Shown: positions 33,029 through 44,116, counted from the stretch's first letter. The stretch: 64,000 nucleotides of DNA from Planococcus shenhongbingii (GCF_030413635.1 NZ_CP129235.1:2666001-2730000), one strand, 5' to 3'. The notes: generated from the sequence alone by a model not told the origin. Numbers and translations: made by a program.

Positions 33029-33994
33029 TCATGGTGTAATTGCCCATCTTGTCCGGATTTCGACCGCTTCCTTGACCATCCGGTCCATCAGCTCCTGAAC
33101 AGTTGGCACATCTTTGATCAAGCCTGTCACCTGCCCCGCCCATCCAAATCCTTCGGTTAAATTCCCGTCATAAATATATCTTTTGTTCGCGGTACCGCTG
33201 ACGTAGTCACGCAATGCTTCATAGCTCGGGGTAATCGCTTCAATTTCCAGGATTTTATTGGTCCAGCTATTTTTGAGGGTACGGGCCGGAGCGCCGATGC
33301 TTTTCTTAATTATAACCGTATCGCTTTCATTGCTGTCAACCAAAGCTTTTTTATATTCCTCTGAAGCATGGACGCATTCTTTGGTCGCAATAAAGCGGGT
33401 GCCCATTTCAATGCCTTCTGCTCCCAGAGCATGCGCTGCCATCCATCCTCTTCCATCCCCGATGCCCCCTGAAGCGATGACCGGAATGGAAACAGCATCA
33501 ACCACTTGGGGAATCAGCACCATCGTGCCAATATCATCTCTCCCCAAATGCCCGCCGCCTTCGTGGCCGACTACCATCACTGCATCCGCACCCAGCTCTT
33601 CCGCTTTTTGGGCTTGCCGTCTGGCCGCAACGAGCACCAGTTTTTTGATGGGCGTTCCTTTTAATTGATCGAAAATCGGCGTCGGATTTCCTCCGGTCAT
33701 GGATACTACGGGAACATTTTCTTGAATAGCTACTTCAAGCATGTGCGAGAACGGCCGGCCATGTTCGCCGATTGCGAAATTGACGCCAAAAGGCTGATCT
33801 GTCAATTTCCGTACTTTACGTATTTCTTCTCTAAGCAACTCTGGAGACGACAAGCTCATCGCCGTAATTTGACCCAGCCCCCCTGCATTGGAAACAGCTG
33901 CCGCAAGCTCTGCATATGCCAGATATGCCAAACCGCCCTGCACGATTGGCAGGCGTGTCCCTAATAATTCAGTTATTCTTGTAGTAAAATTCAT
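33029..33994 (-). CDS. NAD(P)H-dependent flavin oxidoreductase / nitronate monooxygenase family
   Basis: A 321-residue TIM-barrel FMN protein of the 2-nitropropane dioxygenase group, which includes FabK-type enoyl-ACP reductases and YrpB. Visible landmarks are LPIVQGGLAYLAYAELAAAV, SNAGGLGQI, VGHEGGGHLG and VIASGGIGDGRG, the last two binding FMN phosphate. Residues alone cannot settle whether it oxidises nitronates, reduces an enoyl or does something else. The end of the gene is 15 bases before yktA. The start has GGGGAGGGAATC upstream. I do not recall this gene at this position in B. subtilis. Confidence 0.85.
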   Translation of the reverse strand: MNFTTRITELLGTRLPIVQGGLAYLAYAELAAAVSNAGGLGQITAMSLSSPELLREEIRKVRKLTDQPFGVNFAIGEHGRPFSHMLEVAIQENVPVVSMTGGNPTPIFDQLKGTPIKKLVLVAARRQAQKAEELGADAVMVVGHEGGGHLGRDDIGTMVLIPQVVDAVSIPVIASGGIGDGRGWMAAHALGAEGIEMGTRFIATKECVHASEEYKKALVDSNESDTVIIKKSIGAPARTLKNSWTNKILEIEAITPSYEALRDYVSGTANKRYIYDGNLTEGFGWAGQVTGLIKDVPTVQELMDRMVKEAVEIRTRWAITP

Positions 33995-34127
33995 GTGTAT
34001 GATTCCCTCCCCTTTATTTCCTCTATTCGATGGAACATGCCAAAATCCTTTTATTTTTATAGTATAGCTTTGTTCAACATGCTATAATTCATTTTGTTTT
34101 CATTTTATAAAGTGAGGTGGGTTACCA

Positions 34128-35597
34128 TTGTCTCAATTAGAAACCCCGTTATTCGATGCGCTCCTAAAGCACCGTAACCGGCACCCAATTCAGTTCCACA
34201 TTCCTGGACATAAAAAAGGGCAAGGCGTAGATCCTGCTTTCCGGGAATTTGTTGGCGATAATATATTATCGATCGACTTAATCAATATTGCTCCTTTGGA
34301 CGATCTCCATTCGCCAAAAGGTGCCATTAAACACGCACAGGATCTGGCAGCGCAAGCTTTTGGCGCGGATCATACATTTTTCTCTGTTCAAGGGACAAGC
34401 GGCGCTATTATGACCATGATTTTAAGTGTCGTCGGTCCTAATGACAAAATTCTTGTTCCGCGAAATGTCCATAAATCCATTATGTCAGCTATCGTATTTG
34501 CCGGTGCCATCCCTATCTTCATCCATCCGGAAGTTGACAAGGAACTGGGCATTTCCCATGGCATTTCCGCAGAAGCTGTAGAAAAAGCACTGGTTGAATA
34601 CCCCGATGCCAAAGCTGTACTTGTCATCAATCCGACTTACTTTGGTGTAGCAGCTGATTTAAAACGAATTGTCGATATTGCCCATGGCCGCAATATTCCG
34701 GTATTAGTAGACGAAGCACATGGTGTACATATTCATTTCCATAAATCATTGCCTGTATCGGCTATGGCTGCAGGAGCTGATATGGCTGCAACTTCCGTCC
34801 ATAAATTGGGCGGCTCTATGACGCAGAGCTCTGTGTTAAACGTTCGTGAAGGACTGGTATCGGCAAAACGCGTTCAGTCGACGCTTTCCATGCTGACAAC
34901 CACTTCAACTTCCTACCCAATACTTGCGTCGCTCGATACCGCGCGCAGGCAGCTGGCCATCCACGGTTTCGATTTGATTGACCAGGCCATCCGGCTATCA
35001 CAAGACGCACGCAAACGGATCAATAAAATTCCGCATTTGTATTGTGTTGGCAAAGAGATATTGAATACATCAGCAACTTATGACATGGATCCGACAAAGC
35101 TCCTGATCAGTGTCAAAAATTTAGGCATTACAGGGCATCAGGCAGAAGAGTGGCTAAGAGAAAACGCCAATATCGAAATCGAGCTGTCTGATTTATATAA
35201 TATTCTTTGTTTGGTAACAATCGGCGATACACGAAAAGAGCTCAATCTCCTGATCAATGCGCTTCAGCGGATGAGCAAAGCCTTCGAAAGCGATGCAGCA
35301 GTGATCGAGCCTGTCGTCCTCTTGCCGGATATCCCGCGCCTTGCTATGACGCCGAGAGATGCTTTTTACGCAACAACCGAAGTGATTTCAATCGAAGATG
35401 CAGTTGGCCGCATTTCAGCTGAATTTATCATGGTTTATCCGCCTGGCATTCCGATTTTCATCCCTGGCGAAATCATTACGCAGGAAAACATCGCTTATAT
35501 TGATATGAACGTCAAAGCTGGTCTTCCAGTCCAGGGTCCGGAAGACGATACATTGAAAAAGCTTCGTGTCATTAAAGAACAGCAGGCAATACGTTAA
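34128..35597 (+). CDS. speA: PLP-dependent arginine (Orn/Lys/Arg) decarboxylase
   Basis: A 489-residue fold-I amino acid decarboxylase of the Bacillus SpeA/YaaO type. The PLP lysine is in SVHKLGGS (Lys226), with LVDEAHGVH (194-201) binding the cofactor. The N-terminal FHIPGHKKGQG is the substrate-side signature. B. subtilis SpeA decarboxylates arginine to agmatine, the first step to putrescine and spermidine; specificity here is inferred from synteny (between pdh and ykt genes) and length. The start is TTG at 34128 with GAGGTGG upstream. A perfect TATAAT lies about 45 bases upstream. Transcription ends in a bidirectional hairpin. Confidence 0.9.
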   Translation: MSQLETPLFDALLKHRNRHPIQFHIPGHKKGQGVDPAFREFVGDNILSIDLINIAPLDDLHSPKGAIKHAQDLAAQAFGADHTFFSVQGTSGAIMTMILSVVGPNDKILVPRNVHKSIMSAIVFAGAIPIFIHPEVDKELGISHGISAEAVEKALVEYPDAKAVLVINPTYFGVAADLKRIVDIAHGRNIPVLVDEAHGVHIHFHKSLPVSAMAAGADMAATSVHKLGGSMTQSSVLNVREGLVSAKRVQSTLSMLTTTSTSYPILASLDTARRQLAIHGFDLIDQAIRLSQDARKRINKIPHLYCVGKEILNTSATYDMDPTKLLISVKNLGITGHQAEEWLRENANIEIELSDLYNILCLVTIGDTRKELNLLINALQRMSKAFESDAAVIEPVVLLPDIPRLAMTPRDAFYATTEVISIEDAVGRISAEFIMVYPPGIPIFIPGEIITQENIAYIDMNVKAGLPVQGPEDDTLKKLRVIKEQQAIR

Positions 35598-35650
35598 ACG
35601 AATAAACGGCCAGAAAGCAATGTAATTTGCTTTTCTGGCCGTTTATTTAT
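35598..35650. terminator. Bidirectional terminator between speA and the deacetylase gene
   Basis: AATAAACGGCCAGAAAGCAA pairs with TTGCTTTTCTGGCCGTTTATT (one bulge, short loop). T-rich ends on both strands fit use by both convergent genes. Confidence 0.85.
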
Positions 35651-36504
35651 TCTTTTACGTTTTCAATTTCTTCGGGGTCAATAAATGAGTAGCCTTTTGC
35701 CTGCAAGCCTTCAATAATTTTCGGCAGCGCTTCTGCTGTCCATTTGCGGTCATGCATCAGCAGATTTGAGCCATTTCTCAAGAATTCCGTATTGACCATA
35801 ATATCGGCCAATGCAGCAGGGTTCATGTATTGCGTTTCCCAGTCATAGCCATATGACCAGTTCATTAACAGCATGCCTTCTTGAGCCGTCAGCTCCTTGC
35901 TGAAATCAGTATTGGAACCATTAGGCGCTCTAAAAAACTTCGGTTTTTCGCCGATGATCTGTTCAACGGTTTCGCTCAGCGATAAAATTTCTTCACGCTG
36001 CTCCTCTTCTCCAATGGTTTTTAAATTCGCATGGGTAGAAGTGTGATTGCCAATAGCAAAACCCATCTCATGAATTTTTTTCAAATTCGCTTTTTCTTCA
36101 TCCGTATCAAGGAAATGGCCATTAACAAAGAAAATGGCTGGAACATTTCTGTCTTTTAATACAGAAGCCATTTCGACCGAGTGATCATCCGGTGCATCAT
36201 CAATGGTAATCAACACCGCTTCAGCAGGCGCTTCCCCAATTGGTTCCAAGCTCCAAGTTTGTGGATTGAGCCGGTATTGCGGCTCAGCTGCCAGCTCTAC
36301 GGGTTCTTTTTCCGGTTTTTCAACGGTGTCTTCCGCCTGCTCGACTTCGATTTTCTTTTCTTCTTCTGCTTTGTCAGGCGCTGCTGCAGCCGATTCTTCG
36401 GTTTCTGCAGCTTGACCGTTATTGCCAGTATTCGTTTTTTCTTCACTGCAAGCTGTCAACAACGCGAGTCCTGCTGCCAATACAAACCATTTTGTATGTA
36501 TCAT
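35647..36504 (-). CDS. Polysaccharide deacetylase family lipoprotein
   Basis: A 285-residue lipoprotein. The signal ends at LLTAC with Cys19 as the lipid site. An acidic, Ala/Glu-rich linker (about 20-75) is followed by a NodB-type carbohydrate esterase 4 domain. Catalytic landmarks are TIDDAPDD (Asp102/Asp103), NHTSTHANL (His154, His158) and RAPNGSN. It probably removes acetyl groups from peptidoglycan or another surface glycan outside the membrane; the substrate is unknown. The start at 36504 has AGGTGAT 7 bases upstream. It stands alone between speA and the pdh operon, where I do not recall a gene in B. subtilis. Confidence 0.88.
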   Translation of the reverse strand: MIHTKWFVLAAGLALLTACSEEKTNTGNNGQAAETEESAAAAPDKAEEEKKIEVEQAEDTVEKPEKEPVELAAEPQYRLNPQTWSLEPIGEAPAEAVLITIDDAPDDHSVEMASVLKDRNVPAIFFVNGHFLDTDEEKANLKKIHEMGFAIGNHTSTHANLKTIGEEEQREEILSLSETVEQIIGEKPKFFRAPNGSNTDFSKELTAQEGMLLMNWSYGYDWETQYMNPAALADIMVNTEFLRNGSNLLMHDRKWTAEALPKIIEGLQAKGYSFIDPEEIENVKE

Positions 36505-36566
36505 GCCATTATCACCTGCCGCCCTTTCTTTACCAAACATATTTTACCATAATTGGTTAAAAGAAA

Positions 36567-36600
36567 AAAGGAGCCCGCATCAAAGATGCGGGCTCCTTTA
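36567..36600 (-). terminator. Terminator of the pdhABCD operon
   Basis: A 14-bp GC-rich stem (AAAGGAGCCCGCAT with ATGCGGGCTCCTTT, loop CAAAG) and a T run on the minus strand. Confidence 0.9.
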
Positions 36601-36603
36601 AAA

Positions 36604-38013
36604 TTATTTAATGATGTGGATAGGTGTTCCAAGAGCTACTTCAGCAGCTTCCATTGAAACCTCAGACAAAGTCGGGTGAGCATGGATTGTCATTGCGATA
36701 TCTTCCACAGTCATTCCTGCTTCAATTGCAAGACCAAGCTCAGCGATCATATCAGATGCCCCTGCACCCACAATGTGAGCGCCAAGAAGCAAACCGTCTG
36801 ATTTGCGTGAAACGAGCTTCACGAAACCATCAGGTGCATTTAGTGACAATGCACGGCCGTTTGCGCCAAATGGGAATTTGGCTGCTGTAAATTCAAATCC
36901 TTCATTTTTTGCTTGCTCTTCAGTTAAACCGACGCTTGCAAGTTCAGGATCTGTAAAGCAGACAGCTGGAATTGCCAAGTAGTCCACGACAGATTTTTCA
37001 CCGGCAATTGCTTCAGCAGCAATTTTGCCTTCGTACGATGCTTTGTGAGCCAATTGAAGCCCTGCTACAACGTCGCCAATTGCATAAATGTTTGGAATGC
37101 TAGTGCGGCATTGCTTGTCAACCTCGATTAAACCGCGTTCAGACATTTTAAGGCCTAGTTCTTCAAGACCCATTTCATCTGTATTCGGACGGCGTCCAAC
37201 TGTTACAAGCACATAATCCGCTTCGACCGTTTTTTCTTCGCCGCCTGCTTCATAAGTTACTGTAACGCCAGTTTCTGATTCTTCCACACCTTTAGCAGAT
37301 GCTTTTGTAATCACTTCAACGCCTTTTTTCTTCAAGCCTTTTTTAACGATAGCGGTCATTTGTTTTTCAAATCCTGCAAGGATATCAGGTGCGCCTTCAA
37401 GGATTGTTACAGATGACCCCATGTTTGCATACGCAGTTCCAAGCTCAGTACCGATGTATCCGCCGCCAATAACGACTAATTTCCCAGGTACTTCCTGAAG
37501 GTTTAACGCTCCAGTTGAGTTGATCACACGTTTTGTAAATTTAAATGTCGGAATTTCCACAGGACGAGAACCTGTAGCAATGATAGCGTTTTTGAATTTG
37601 TATGTTTGCGCTGAGTTTTCATTGATCACACGGATCGAAGTATCATCGACAAAATAAGCTTCACCGCGGACGATTTCCACTTTATTGCCTTTAAGCAATG
37701 ATTCGACACCGCCAGTCAATTTGTTCACAACGCCGTTTTTGAATTCCTGCGCTTTTTCAAAGTTAAGGGAAACTTCTTTAGCAACAACTCCCATAGCATC
37801 CGAGTGCTGCGCTTCTTCAAAACGGTGCCCTACAGAGATCAAGGCTTTTGAAGGGATACATCCAACATTCAGGCAAACGCCTCCGATGTATTCTTTCTCA
37901 ACGATTGTTACTTTTTGTCCAGTTTGAGCTGCACGGATAGCTGCTACATATCCGCCAGGGCCTGAACCGATGACGAGCGTGTCTGTTTCGATTGGAAAAT
38001 CTCCTACTACCAT
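36604..38013 (-). CDS. pdhD: Dihydrolipoyl dehydrogenase (E3)
   Basis: A 469-residue FAD disulfide oxidoreductase that reoxidises the lipoamide of the pyruvate dehydrogenase complex and reduces NAD+. It has the FAD motif [12 protein letters not shown] (14-25), redox cysteines in [13 protein letters not shown] (Cys47/Cys52), the NAD motif [12 protein letters not shown], and the C-terminal [10 protein letters not shown] with the catalytic histidine. GGAGG stands 10 bases before the ATG. It is the last gene of pdhABCD, 5 bases after pdhC, and is followed by a strong terminator. Confidence 0.97.
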   Translation of the reverse strand: MVVGDFPIETDTLVIGSGPGGYVAAIRAAQTGQKVTIVEKEYIGGVCLNVGCIPSKALISVGHRFEEAQHSDAMGVVAKEVSLNFEKAQEFKNGVVNKLTGGVESLLKGNKVEIVRGEAYFVDDTSIRVINENSAQTYKFKNAIIATGSRPVEIPTFKFTKRVINSTGALNLQEVPGKLVVIGGGYIGTELGTAYANMGSSVTILEGAPDILAGFEKQMTAIVKKGLKKKGVEVITKASAKGVEESETGVTVTYEAGGEEKTVEADYVLVTVGRRPNTDEMGLEELGLKMSERGLIEVDKQCRTSIPNIYAIGDVVAGLQLAHKASYEGKIAAEAIAGEKSVVDYLAIPAVCFTDPELASVGLTEEQAKNEGFEFTAAKFPFGANGRALSLNAPDGFVKLVSRKSDGLLLGAHIVGAGASDMIAELGLAIEAGMTVEDIAMTIHAHPTLSEVSMEAAEVALGTPIHIIK

Positions 38014-38018
38014 AAGTT

Positions 38019-39386
38019 TTACGCCTCCATTAATAGTAATTCAGGTTGACTTAATAAACGCTTAATGTGATTTAACGCATGCTGTGCTGTTGCTCCGTCA
38101 ATCATTCTGTGATCGAAGCTCAAAGATAATGCTAACACAGGTGCTGCAACAATTTCACCATTTTTAATTACCGGTTTTTCAGCGATGCGGCCAATTCCAA
38201 GGATTGCAACTTCCGGATGGTTGATGACCGGAGTGAACCATTGTCCGCCTGCAGACCCGATATTTGTGATTGAACAAGAAGCGCCTTTCATTTCAGCAGG
38301 ACTCAATTTTCCGTCACGGGCTTTAGTAGCCAGTTTATTGATTTCATCCGAAATGGCAAAGACAGACTTACGGTCAGCATTCTTAATGACAGGCACAAGA
38401 AGACCTTTCTCTGTATCTGCAGCAATTCCGATATTGTAATAATGTTTCTGGATCACTTCGCTTGTTTCATCATCAAACGATGTATTTAACGCCGGGAATT
38501 CGCGCAAAGTGCTCACTAGAGCTTTGACGACATACGGTAAATAAGTTAGTTTGATTTCTTTTTCCGCTGCAATGTCTTTGAATTTTTTGCGGTGAGCGAC
38601 AAGTTCCGTAACATCCACTTCGTCCATCAACGTTACGTGTGGAGCAGTTTGTTTCGAATGAACCATCGCTTTTGCAATTGCTCTGCGCATGCCGGACATT
38701 TTCTCGCGTGTTTCCGGGAAGTCGCCTTCTGGTACCGGAGCCGCTTTAGGCGCCGCTTCTTTTGCATCTTTTTGTGGAGCTGCTTGTGCAGTTTCTTCCG
38801 CAGCAGGTGCCTCAGCAGTTTGCTGTCCACCGCTCAAGAATGACTCTACATCTTCTTTTAGAATGCGGCCGTTATTGCCGGAACCAGAAACTTGTGTGAT
38901 GTCGACATCTTTATCGCGTGCGAATTTACGGACAGACGGCATTGCGATAACACGTGCATTCGAATCAGCCGAAGCTGTTTGAGGTTGTGCTCCCGCTCCA
39001 GTAGACCCTTCCGGCTGTTCAGCTTTTACAGGTTCTTTTTCTACGTTTTGAGCAGATTCAGCAGTTCCTGCTTGCACTTGCTCTTCAGTTTCCTGTTTTT
39101 CTTCAGGAGCTGCTTGTTCAGAACTTCCACCTTCGTTGTCAGCTGCATCATCACTTTCAATGCGCACCAGCACATCTCCAACTACTGCTACTGTTCCTTC
39201 TTCTACTAGGATTTCTTGGATCTTCCCAGTAACTGGTGATGGCATTTCAACGACTGCTTTATCGTTTTGCACTTCAAAAAGGATATCATCCTCTTCGATT
39301 CTATCTCCAACTTTGACGAACCATTTTACGATTTCACCTTCATGGATACCTTCTCCGATATCCGGTAAACGAAATTCAAAAGCCAT
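38019..39386 (-). CDS. pdhC: Pyruvate dehydrogenase E2, dihydrolipoamide acetyltransferase
   Basis: A 455-residue E2 core protein. One lipoyl domain (1-80) carries the lipoate lysine in [11 protein letters not shown] (Lys43). An Ala/Glu/Gln-rich linker (about 85-150) leads to the E1/E3-binding domain ([16 protein letters not shown]...[13 protein letters not shown]). A second linker and the acetyltransferase domain with active-site [11 protein letters not shown] near the C-terminus follow. The start at 39386 has GGAAGGG 6-8 bases upstream; a GTG three codons earlier overlaps that site. A single lipoyl domain agrees with other Bacillales E2 proteins. Confidence 0.96.
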   Translation of the reverse strand: MAFEFRLPDIGEGIHEGEIVKWFVKVGDRIEEDDILFEVQNDKAVVEMPSPVTGKIQEILVEEGTVAVVGDVLVRIESDDAADNEGGSSEQAAPEEKQETEEQVQAGTAESAQNVEKEPVKAEQPEGSTGAGAQPQTASADSNARVIAMPSVRKFARDKDVDITQVSGSGNNGRILKEDVESFLSGGQQTAEAPAAEETAQAAPQKDAKEAAPKAAPVPEGDFPETREKMSGMRRAIAKAMVHSKQTAPHVTLMDEVDVTELVAHRKKFKDIAAEKEIKLTYLPYVVKALVSTLREFPALNTSFDDETSEVIQKHYYNIGIAADTEKGLLVPVIKNADRKSVFAISDEINKLATKARDGKLSPAEMKGASCSITNIGSAGGQWFTPVINHPEVAILGIGRIAEKPVIKNGEIVAAPVLALSLSFDHRMIDGATAQHALNHIKRLLSQPELLLMEA

Positions 39387-39414
39387 TAATTTCACCCTTC
39401 CTTTTACGCAACTT

Positions 39415-40392
39415 TTAGAACGTAAGAACTTTTTTCGCTGTTTCTACTATATCCTTCGAGTTCGGAAGCCAAACTTGCTCCGCCTGCGAGAATGGGAAAA
39501 TAGAATCCGGTGCAGTTACCCGAAGCATCGGTGCTTCCAAGCTTAAAATAGCACGGTCCATAATTTCAGCTACTACGTTAGCCGCAATACCTGCTTGCTT
39601 TTGCGCTTCTTGGACGACCATTGCACGGCCTGTTTTTTCAACCGATGCCACAAGTGTTTCAATATCCAGTGGCTGAATTGTGCGAAGGTCGATCACTTCT
39701 GCAGAATAGCCCTCTTTTTCAAGTTCTTCAGCAGCTTTCAAACTTTCCTGTACCATTGCGCCGTAAGCGATGATGGAAATATCTTTCCCTTCACGTTTTA
39801 CATCCGCTTTTCCTAATGGAATTGTGTATGATTCTTCTGGAACTTCCTGGCGGCCAGATCGGTAAAGTTTCAAATGCTCAAGGAAAATAACCGGATCGTT
39901 GTCGCGGATTGAAGAAATCAATAATCCTTTTGCGTCGTAAGGAGTTGACGGCACAACCACTTTCAAACCTGGCTGTGAAGTCATCAGCAATTCCAACGAG
40001 TCAGCGTGCATTTCCGGTGTATGAACACCGCCGCCGAATGGAGAACGGATTGTAACCGGTGCGTTCAAGCTGCCACCGCTGCGGAAACGCATGCGCGCCA
40101 ACTGGCCGCTGATTGAATCCATGACTTCATAAACGAAACCGAAAAACTGGATTTCAGGAACCGGACGGAAACCTTGCAATGCTAAACCGATTGCCAAACC
40201 GCCAATTCCGGATTCTGCAAGTGGTGTATCAAATACGCGGTCTTCACCGAATTCTTTTTGCAAACCTTCTGTTGCACGGAAAACTCCGCCGTTATTCCCG
40301 ACGTCTTCTCCGAAAATCAGAACGTTCTCATCGTTTTGCAATTCCAATCTGAGAGCGTCCGTAATTGCTTGAACCATAGTCATTTGTGCCAT
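39415..40392 (-). CDS. pdhB: Pyruvate dehydrogenase E1 beta subunit
   Basis: A 325-residue transketolase-fold subunit that forms, with PdhA, the thiamine diphosphate E1 that decarboxylates pyruvate. Segments typical of E1 beta are [36 protein letters not shown] and [17 protein letters not shown]. It starts 3 bases after the pdhA stop and is spaced 28 bases from pdhC, in one operon. Confidence 0.97.
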   Translation of the reverse strand: MAQMTMVQAITDALRLELQNDENVLIFGEDVGNNGGVFRATEGLQKEFGEDRVFDTPLAESGIGGLAIGLALQGFRPVPEIQFFGFVYEVMDSISGQLARMRFRSGGSLNAPVTIRSPFGGGVHTPEMHADSLELLMTSQPGLKVVVPSTPYDAKGLLISSIRDNDPVIFLEHLKLYRSGRQEVPEESYTIPLGKADVKREGKDISIIAYGAMVQESLKAAEELEKEGYSAEVIDLRTIQPLDIETLVASVEKTGRAMVVQEAQKQAGIAANVVAEIMDRAILSLEAPMLRVTAPDSIFPFSQAEQVWLPNSKDIVETAKKVLTF

Positions 40393-40395
40393 CGC

Positions 40396-41523
<1,128 letters not shown>

Positions 41524-41740
41524 TTATCTGTATTAAAATTATCATATTCAATTAGTAATACAATTGCACATTCTTCCTAAGTATACGTCACTTGAATTGC
41601 TCGGTCAATCATAGAGAACCTATAATTATCAAGCTATTTTAAAATTCAAGCATTCAGAAATAATAAATCTGTATCAGTGATTTTTTACCATCTGTATTAT
41701 AAAACAGCACCTTTTTATCTATTCTTTTATAGCACAGAAA

Positions 41741-41763
41741 AAAGCGGCCGCTTGGACCGCTTA
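41741..41763 (-). terminator. Terminator of ykyA
   Basis: A short GC-rich stem (AAGCGG with CCGCTT) followed by T6 on the minus strand, at the ykyA stop codon. Confidence 0.7.
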
Positions 41764-42405
41764 TTGCTCTTCTTTTTCCAGTTTTTCTATAATCCCGTTT
41801 TTCAACTCGTTGAACTGCTCGGTTTTGTCGTTAAAAACTGCAACAGTTTCCTGGACAGCTGTATTTTGCTCGTTGACTTCCATGGCTTTTTCTTGAAGTT
41901 CAGGAAGTTGGGCATTTTCATCCAAGAGCATTGTGTAAAGTTCTTGTTGGAGGTTGTACAACGTTTCATAGGCTGCGGCGAACTCGTCATGGGCATTATA
42001 TCGTTCTGTCATTGTTGTTTTTAATGAACCCAAGTCCTCTTTGATTTGTGTGTTATCGGCTTCTTCAATAACAGCATCAAGTTTCTTGAAGTTTTCCTGG
42101 GCCTCGTTCATCGATTCTTTTTCAATTTCGAGCAGATCCAGTCTTTCATCTGCAGAAGCCCGTGCTTCTTCCACTTGATTTTTTACTTTGTCTTGCTGTT
42201 CTTGGGTCAAAGCCATAGTGGATTCGAATAATTGCTGTTCGTTTTTCTCCAGCTCTTCCATATCCCCTTGTGTTTCTCTATACGTTTTTTCTGCATCAAA
42301 CGTATCTTTCAGTACAGTGTCGAGTTGCTCACTTGCTGTTGGCCCTGAACAAGCACTCAAGATTAATACACTCGAAAAAACGGCGGCTAATACTGATTTC
42401 TTCAC
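41761..42405 (-). CDS. ykyA: YkyA family cell-wall lipoprotein
   Basis: A 214-residue lipoprotein: signal VFSSVLILSAC with Cys19, then an almost entirely helical, coiled-coil mature part rich in Glu, Gln and Lys (about 25-212). It fits the YkyA family (putative cell-wall binding lipoprotein) that lies between def and pdhA in Bacillales. The function is unknown. A promoter with TTGTGT, 17 bases and TATAGT lies at 42433-42461, and AAGGAGGG precedes the ATG. It faces away from def. Confidence 0.87.
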   Translation of the reverse strand: MKKSVLAAVFSSVLILSACSGPTASEQLDTVLKDTFDAEKTYRETQGDMEELEKNEQQLFESTMALTQEQQDKVKNQVEEARASADERLDLLEIEKESMNEAQENFKKLDAVIEEADNTQIKEDLGSLKTTMTERYNAHDEFAAAYETLYNLQQELYTMLLDENAQLPELQEKAMEVNEQNTAVQETVAVFNDKTEQFNELKNGIIEKLEKEEQ

Positions 42406-42432
42406 ACAAAACCCTCCTTAAGACTTAAATCA

Positions 42433-42461
42433 ACTATAATCGGTGATTTTAAAAAACACAA
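42433..42461 (-). promoter_or_regulatory. Probable promoter of ykyA
   Basis: On the minus strand TTGTGT (42456-42461), a 17-base spacer and TATAGT (42433-42438), 28 bases from the start codon. Confidence 0.5.
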
Positions 42462-42547
42462 CTGGCTTTAATGGGTTTTTTCTTTTCGAGATTGCCTCTA
42501 TTGCGTTATACTTACATACAGTGGGTTTAATGAAAGGATGAATACTC

Positions 42548-43114
42548 TTGATATTGATGAAAGACATTATACGCGAAGGCCATCCGACGCTTAGAATGCG
42601 TTCTGAAGAAGTGGCGTTCCCACTTTCAGAAGAAGACCGCAAGCTGGCCGAAGACCTTTTAGAGTATGTGATAAATAGCCAAAATGAAGAAATGATTAAA
42701 AAGTACGATCTTCGTCCAGGTGTAGGAATTGCCGCTCCTCAAGTAAATGCGCCGAAGCGGATTTTCGCCTTGCATTTCGATGAAAGCTCTGGTGAAAACC
42801 TGAGTTTGATCGCCATCAATCCTAAAATCGTCAGCCATTCAGTTGAACGGGCTTATTTGGCTGCTGGCGAAGGCTGCCTGTCTGTCGACCGTGCCATTCC
42901 GGGATACGTTCCCCGCTATGCACGTGTCACAATCAAAGCTTTCGACATTGAAGGCAAAGAATACAAAATGCGTTTGAAAGGTCTGCCAGCCATCGCGTTT
43001 CAGCATGAGCTGGACCACTTGAACGGCATTATGTTCTTTGACCACATCAATCCGCAAAATCCATTTGCCGAAATTGAAAATGCCATACCAATAGAAAGAG
43101 ACTCGGGAGAATAA
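42548..43114 (+). CDS. def: Peptide deformylase (YkrB type)
   Basis: A 188-residue metalloenzyme that removes formyl from new N-terminal methionines. All three motifs are present: GVGIAAPQV (58-66), EGCLSV with metal-binding Cys110, and QHELDHLNG with His153 and His157. It is of the longer Gram-positive type (insertions after motif I). The start is TTG at 42548, because AAAGGATG lies about 7 bases upstream and the resulting N-terminus parallels B. subtilis YkrB. An ATG at 42557 would be too far from the site. It stands between ykyA and the HAD gene. Confidence 0.95.
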   Translation: MILMKDIIREGHPTLRMRSEEVAFPLSEEDRKLAEDLLEYVINSQNEEMIKKYDLRPGVGIAAPQVNAPKRIFALHFDESSGENLSLIAINPKIVSHSVERAYLAAGEGCLSVDRAIPGYVPRYARVTIKAFDIEGKEYKMRLKGLPAIAFQHELDHLNGIMFFDHINPQNPFAEIENAIPIERDSGE

Positions 43115-43132
43115 TCCCGAGTCTCTTTTTTA
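43097..43132. terminator. Bidirectional terminator between def and the HAD phosphatase gene
   Basis: A 12-bp perfect stem (AGAGACTCGGGA with TCCCGAGTCTCT, loop GAATAA) and T6 downstream on the plus strand. Confidence 0.9.
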
Positions 43133-43900
43133 TATCAATCCCAGATGGCTGAAGGCTTTTGCCAGCCCGTCTTCGTCAACATGGTCCGTTACGTGTGTCG
43201 CTAATTCTTTTGTGCGTTCATGGCCATTGCCCATTGATACGCTGATACCGGCAATATCCATCATCTCCAAATCGTTGAGCCCATCTCCAAATGCGATGGT
43301 GTCTTCTATGGCATGGCCTGTCGCCTTGATCAAATGTTTAATGCCGCTCGCCTTGCTGCCGCCTTCCGGTATAATATCGCACGATACCCGATGCCAACGG
43401 ACGAATTGCATATTTTTAAACGTCTCATGATATTGTTTTTGTTCCTCTTCTTCACAAAATAATAGCGCTTGGTAAACCTCATGAGTTAGATGAAAATCCT
43501 CAATCATCGCCGGATGCGGAAACTTCAAGCTCTTAATGCCTTCATCGATGTCCGGATGATAATCAATGGTAGAAACCATTCGCTCATCCGTCAAAAATAC
43601 AATCGGATGATCTCTTTGTTCGGCATATTCGACAATGTCAGAAAGCGTATCAGTGTTTAATGCTTCTTTATGTATTAAATCACCTTTATGCACGACATAC
43701 TGGCCATTGAACGTGATAAATGTATCAATATTCAGCTCTTTCAAGACTCTTTTTATCATGAACGGCCCTCTGCCAGTGGCAATCGCTAATTCATGCCCAT
43801 TTGCCCGCGCTTGAATCAACGCCTCTTTAGCACTTGCCGGTATTTCCTTTTTTGAATTCATCAATGTACCATCAATATCAAGCAACAATAATTTACCCAT
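43130..43900 (-). CDS. ykrA: HAD-superfamily Cof-type phosphatase (YkrA-like)
   Basis: A 256-residue phosphatase with HAD motif I LLDIDGTLM (nucleophile Asp8), motif II AIATGRG, a lysine region near GGSKASGIKHL and motif IV AFGDGLNDLEMMDIAG. The cap is of the C2B (Cof) type. Such enzymes dephosphorylate sugar phosphates or flavin/PLP-type substrates, and the specific one is unknown. It is the YkrA homologue by position between def and the rpoY-rnjA genes. GGAG precedes the start. Confidence 0.9.
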   Translation of the reverse strand: MGKLLLLDIDGTLMNSKKEIPASAKEALIQARANGHELAIATGRGPFMIKRVLKELNIDTFITFNGQYVVHKGDLIHKEALNTDTLSDIVEYAEQRDHPIVFLTDERMVSTIDYHPDIDEGIKSLKFPHPAMIEDFHLTHEVYQALLFCEEEEQKQYHETFKNMQFVRWHRVSCDIIPEGGSKASGIKHLIKATGHAIEDTIAFGDGLNDLEMMDIAGISVSMGNGHERTKELATHVTDHVDEDGLAKAFSHLGLI

Positions 43901-43946
43901 ACATCATTCTCCTATCTATAATTTTTTGCCGCAAATGGCCTATTCC

Positions 43947-43975
43947 TTTACATTTATCAGAAAATACAGTATAAT
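43947..43975 (+). promoter_or_regulatory. Promoter of the 25-codon ORF
   Basis: TTTACA (43947-43952), a 17-base spacer and a perfect TATAAT (43970-43975). The likely transcription start is about 15 bases before the start codon of the small ORF. Confidence 0.75.
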
Positions 43976-43997
43976 GCACTTAAGGAGTGAGATAGCC

Positions 43998-44075
43998 ATG
44001 CTGAAACTGAAACGTATGCGAAGAAATCTTCTCAGACAGCTAAACGGCATTATGAACAAAAAGAAAATTGCATAA
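43998..44075 (+). CDS. Small basic protein, 25 residues (new small ORF)
   Basis: ATG at 43998, TAA at 44073-44075. The ribosome-binding site TAAGGAG ends 9-10 bases before the ATG. The peptide starts MLKLKRMRRNLL and ends MNKKKIA. It has nine Lys/Arg residues, no acidic residue, and spaced leucines that could form an amphipathic helix. A consensus-like promoter lies directly upstream, and a hairpin (44083-44110) with a T-rich tail follows, so it looks like a complete gene rather than chance. It could equally be a leader peptide for rpoY-rnjA or an RNA with a fortuitous ORF. I do not recognise a family. Confidence 0.6.
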   Translation: MLKLKRMRRNLLRQLNGIMNKKKIA

Positions 44076-44082
44076 TTTGGTT

Positions 44083-44116
44083 TAGCCCTTCTTAATAAAT
44101 AGGAGGGCTATTCTTT
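44083..44116 (+). terminator. Terminator-like hairpin after the small ORF
   Basis: TAGCCCT pairs with AGGGCTA around a loop of about 14 bases, followed by TTCTTTATTTT. It may be an attenuator before rpoY-rnjA. Confidence 0.6.
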
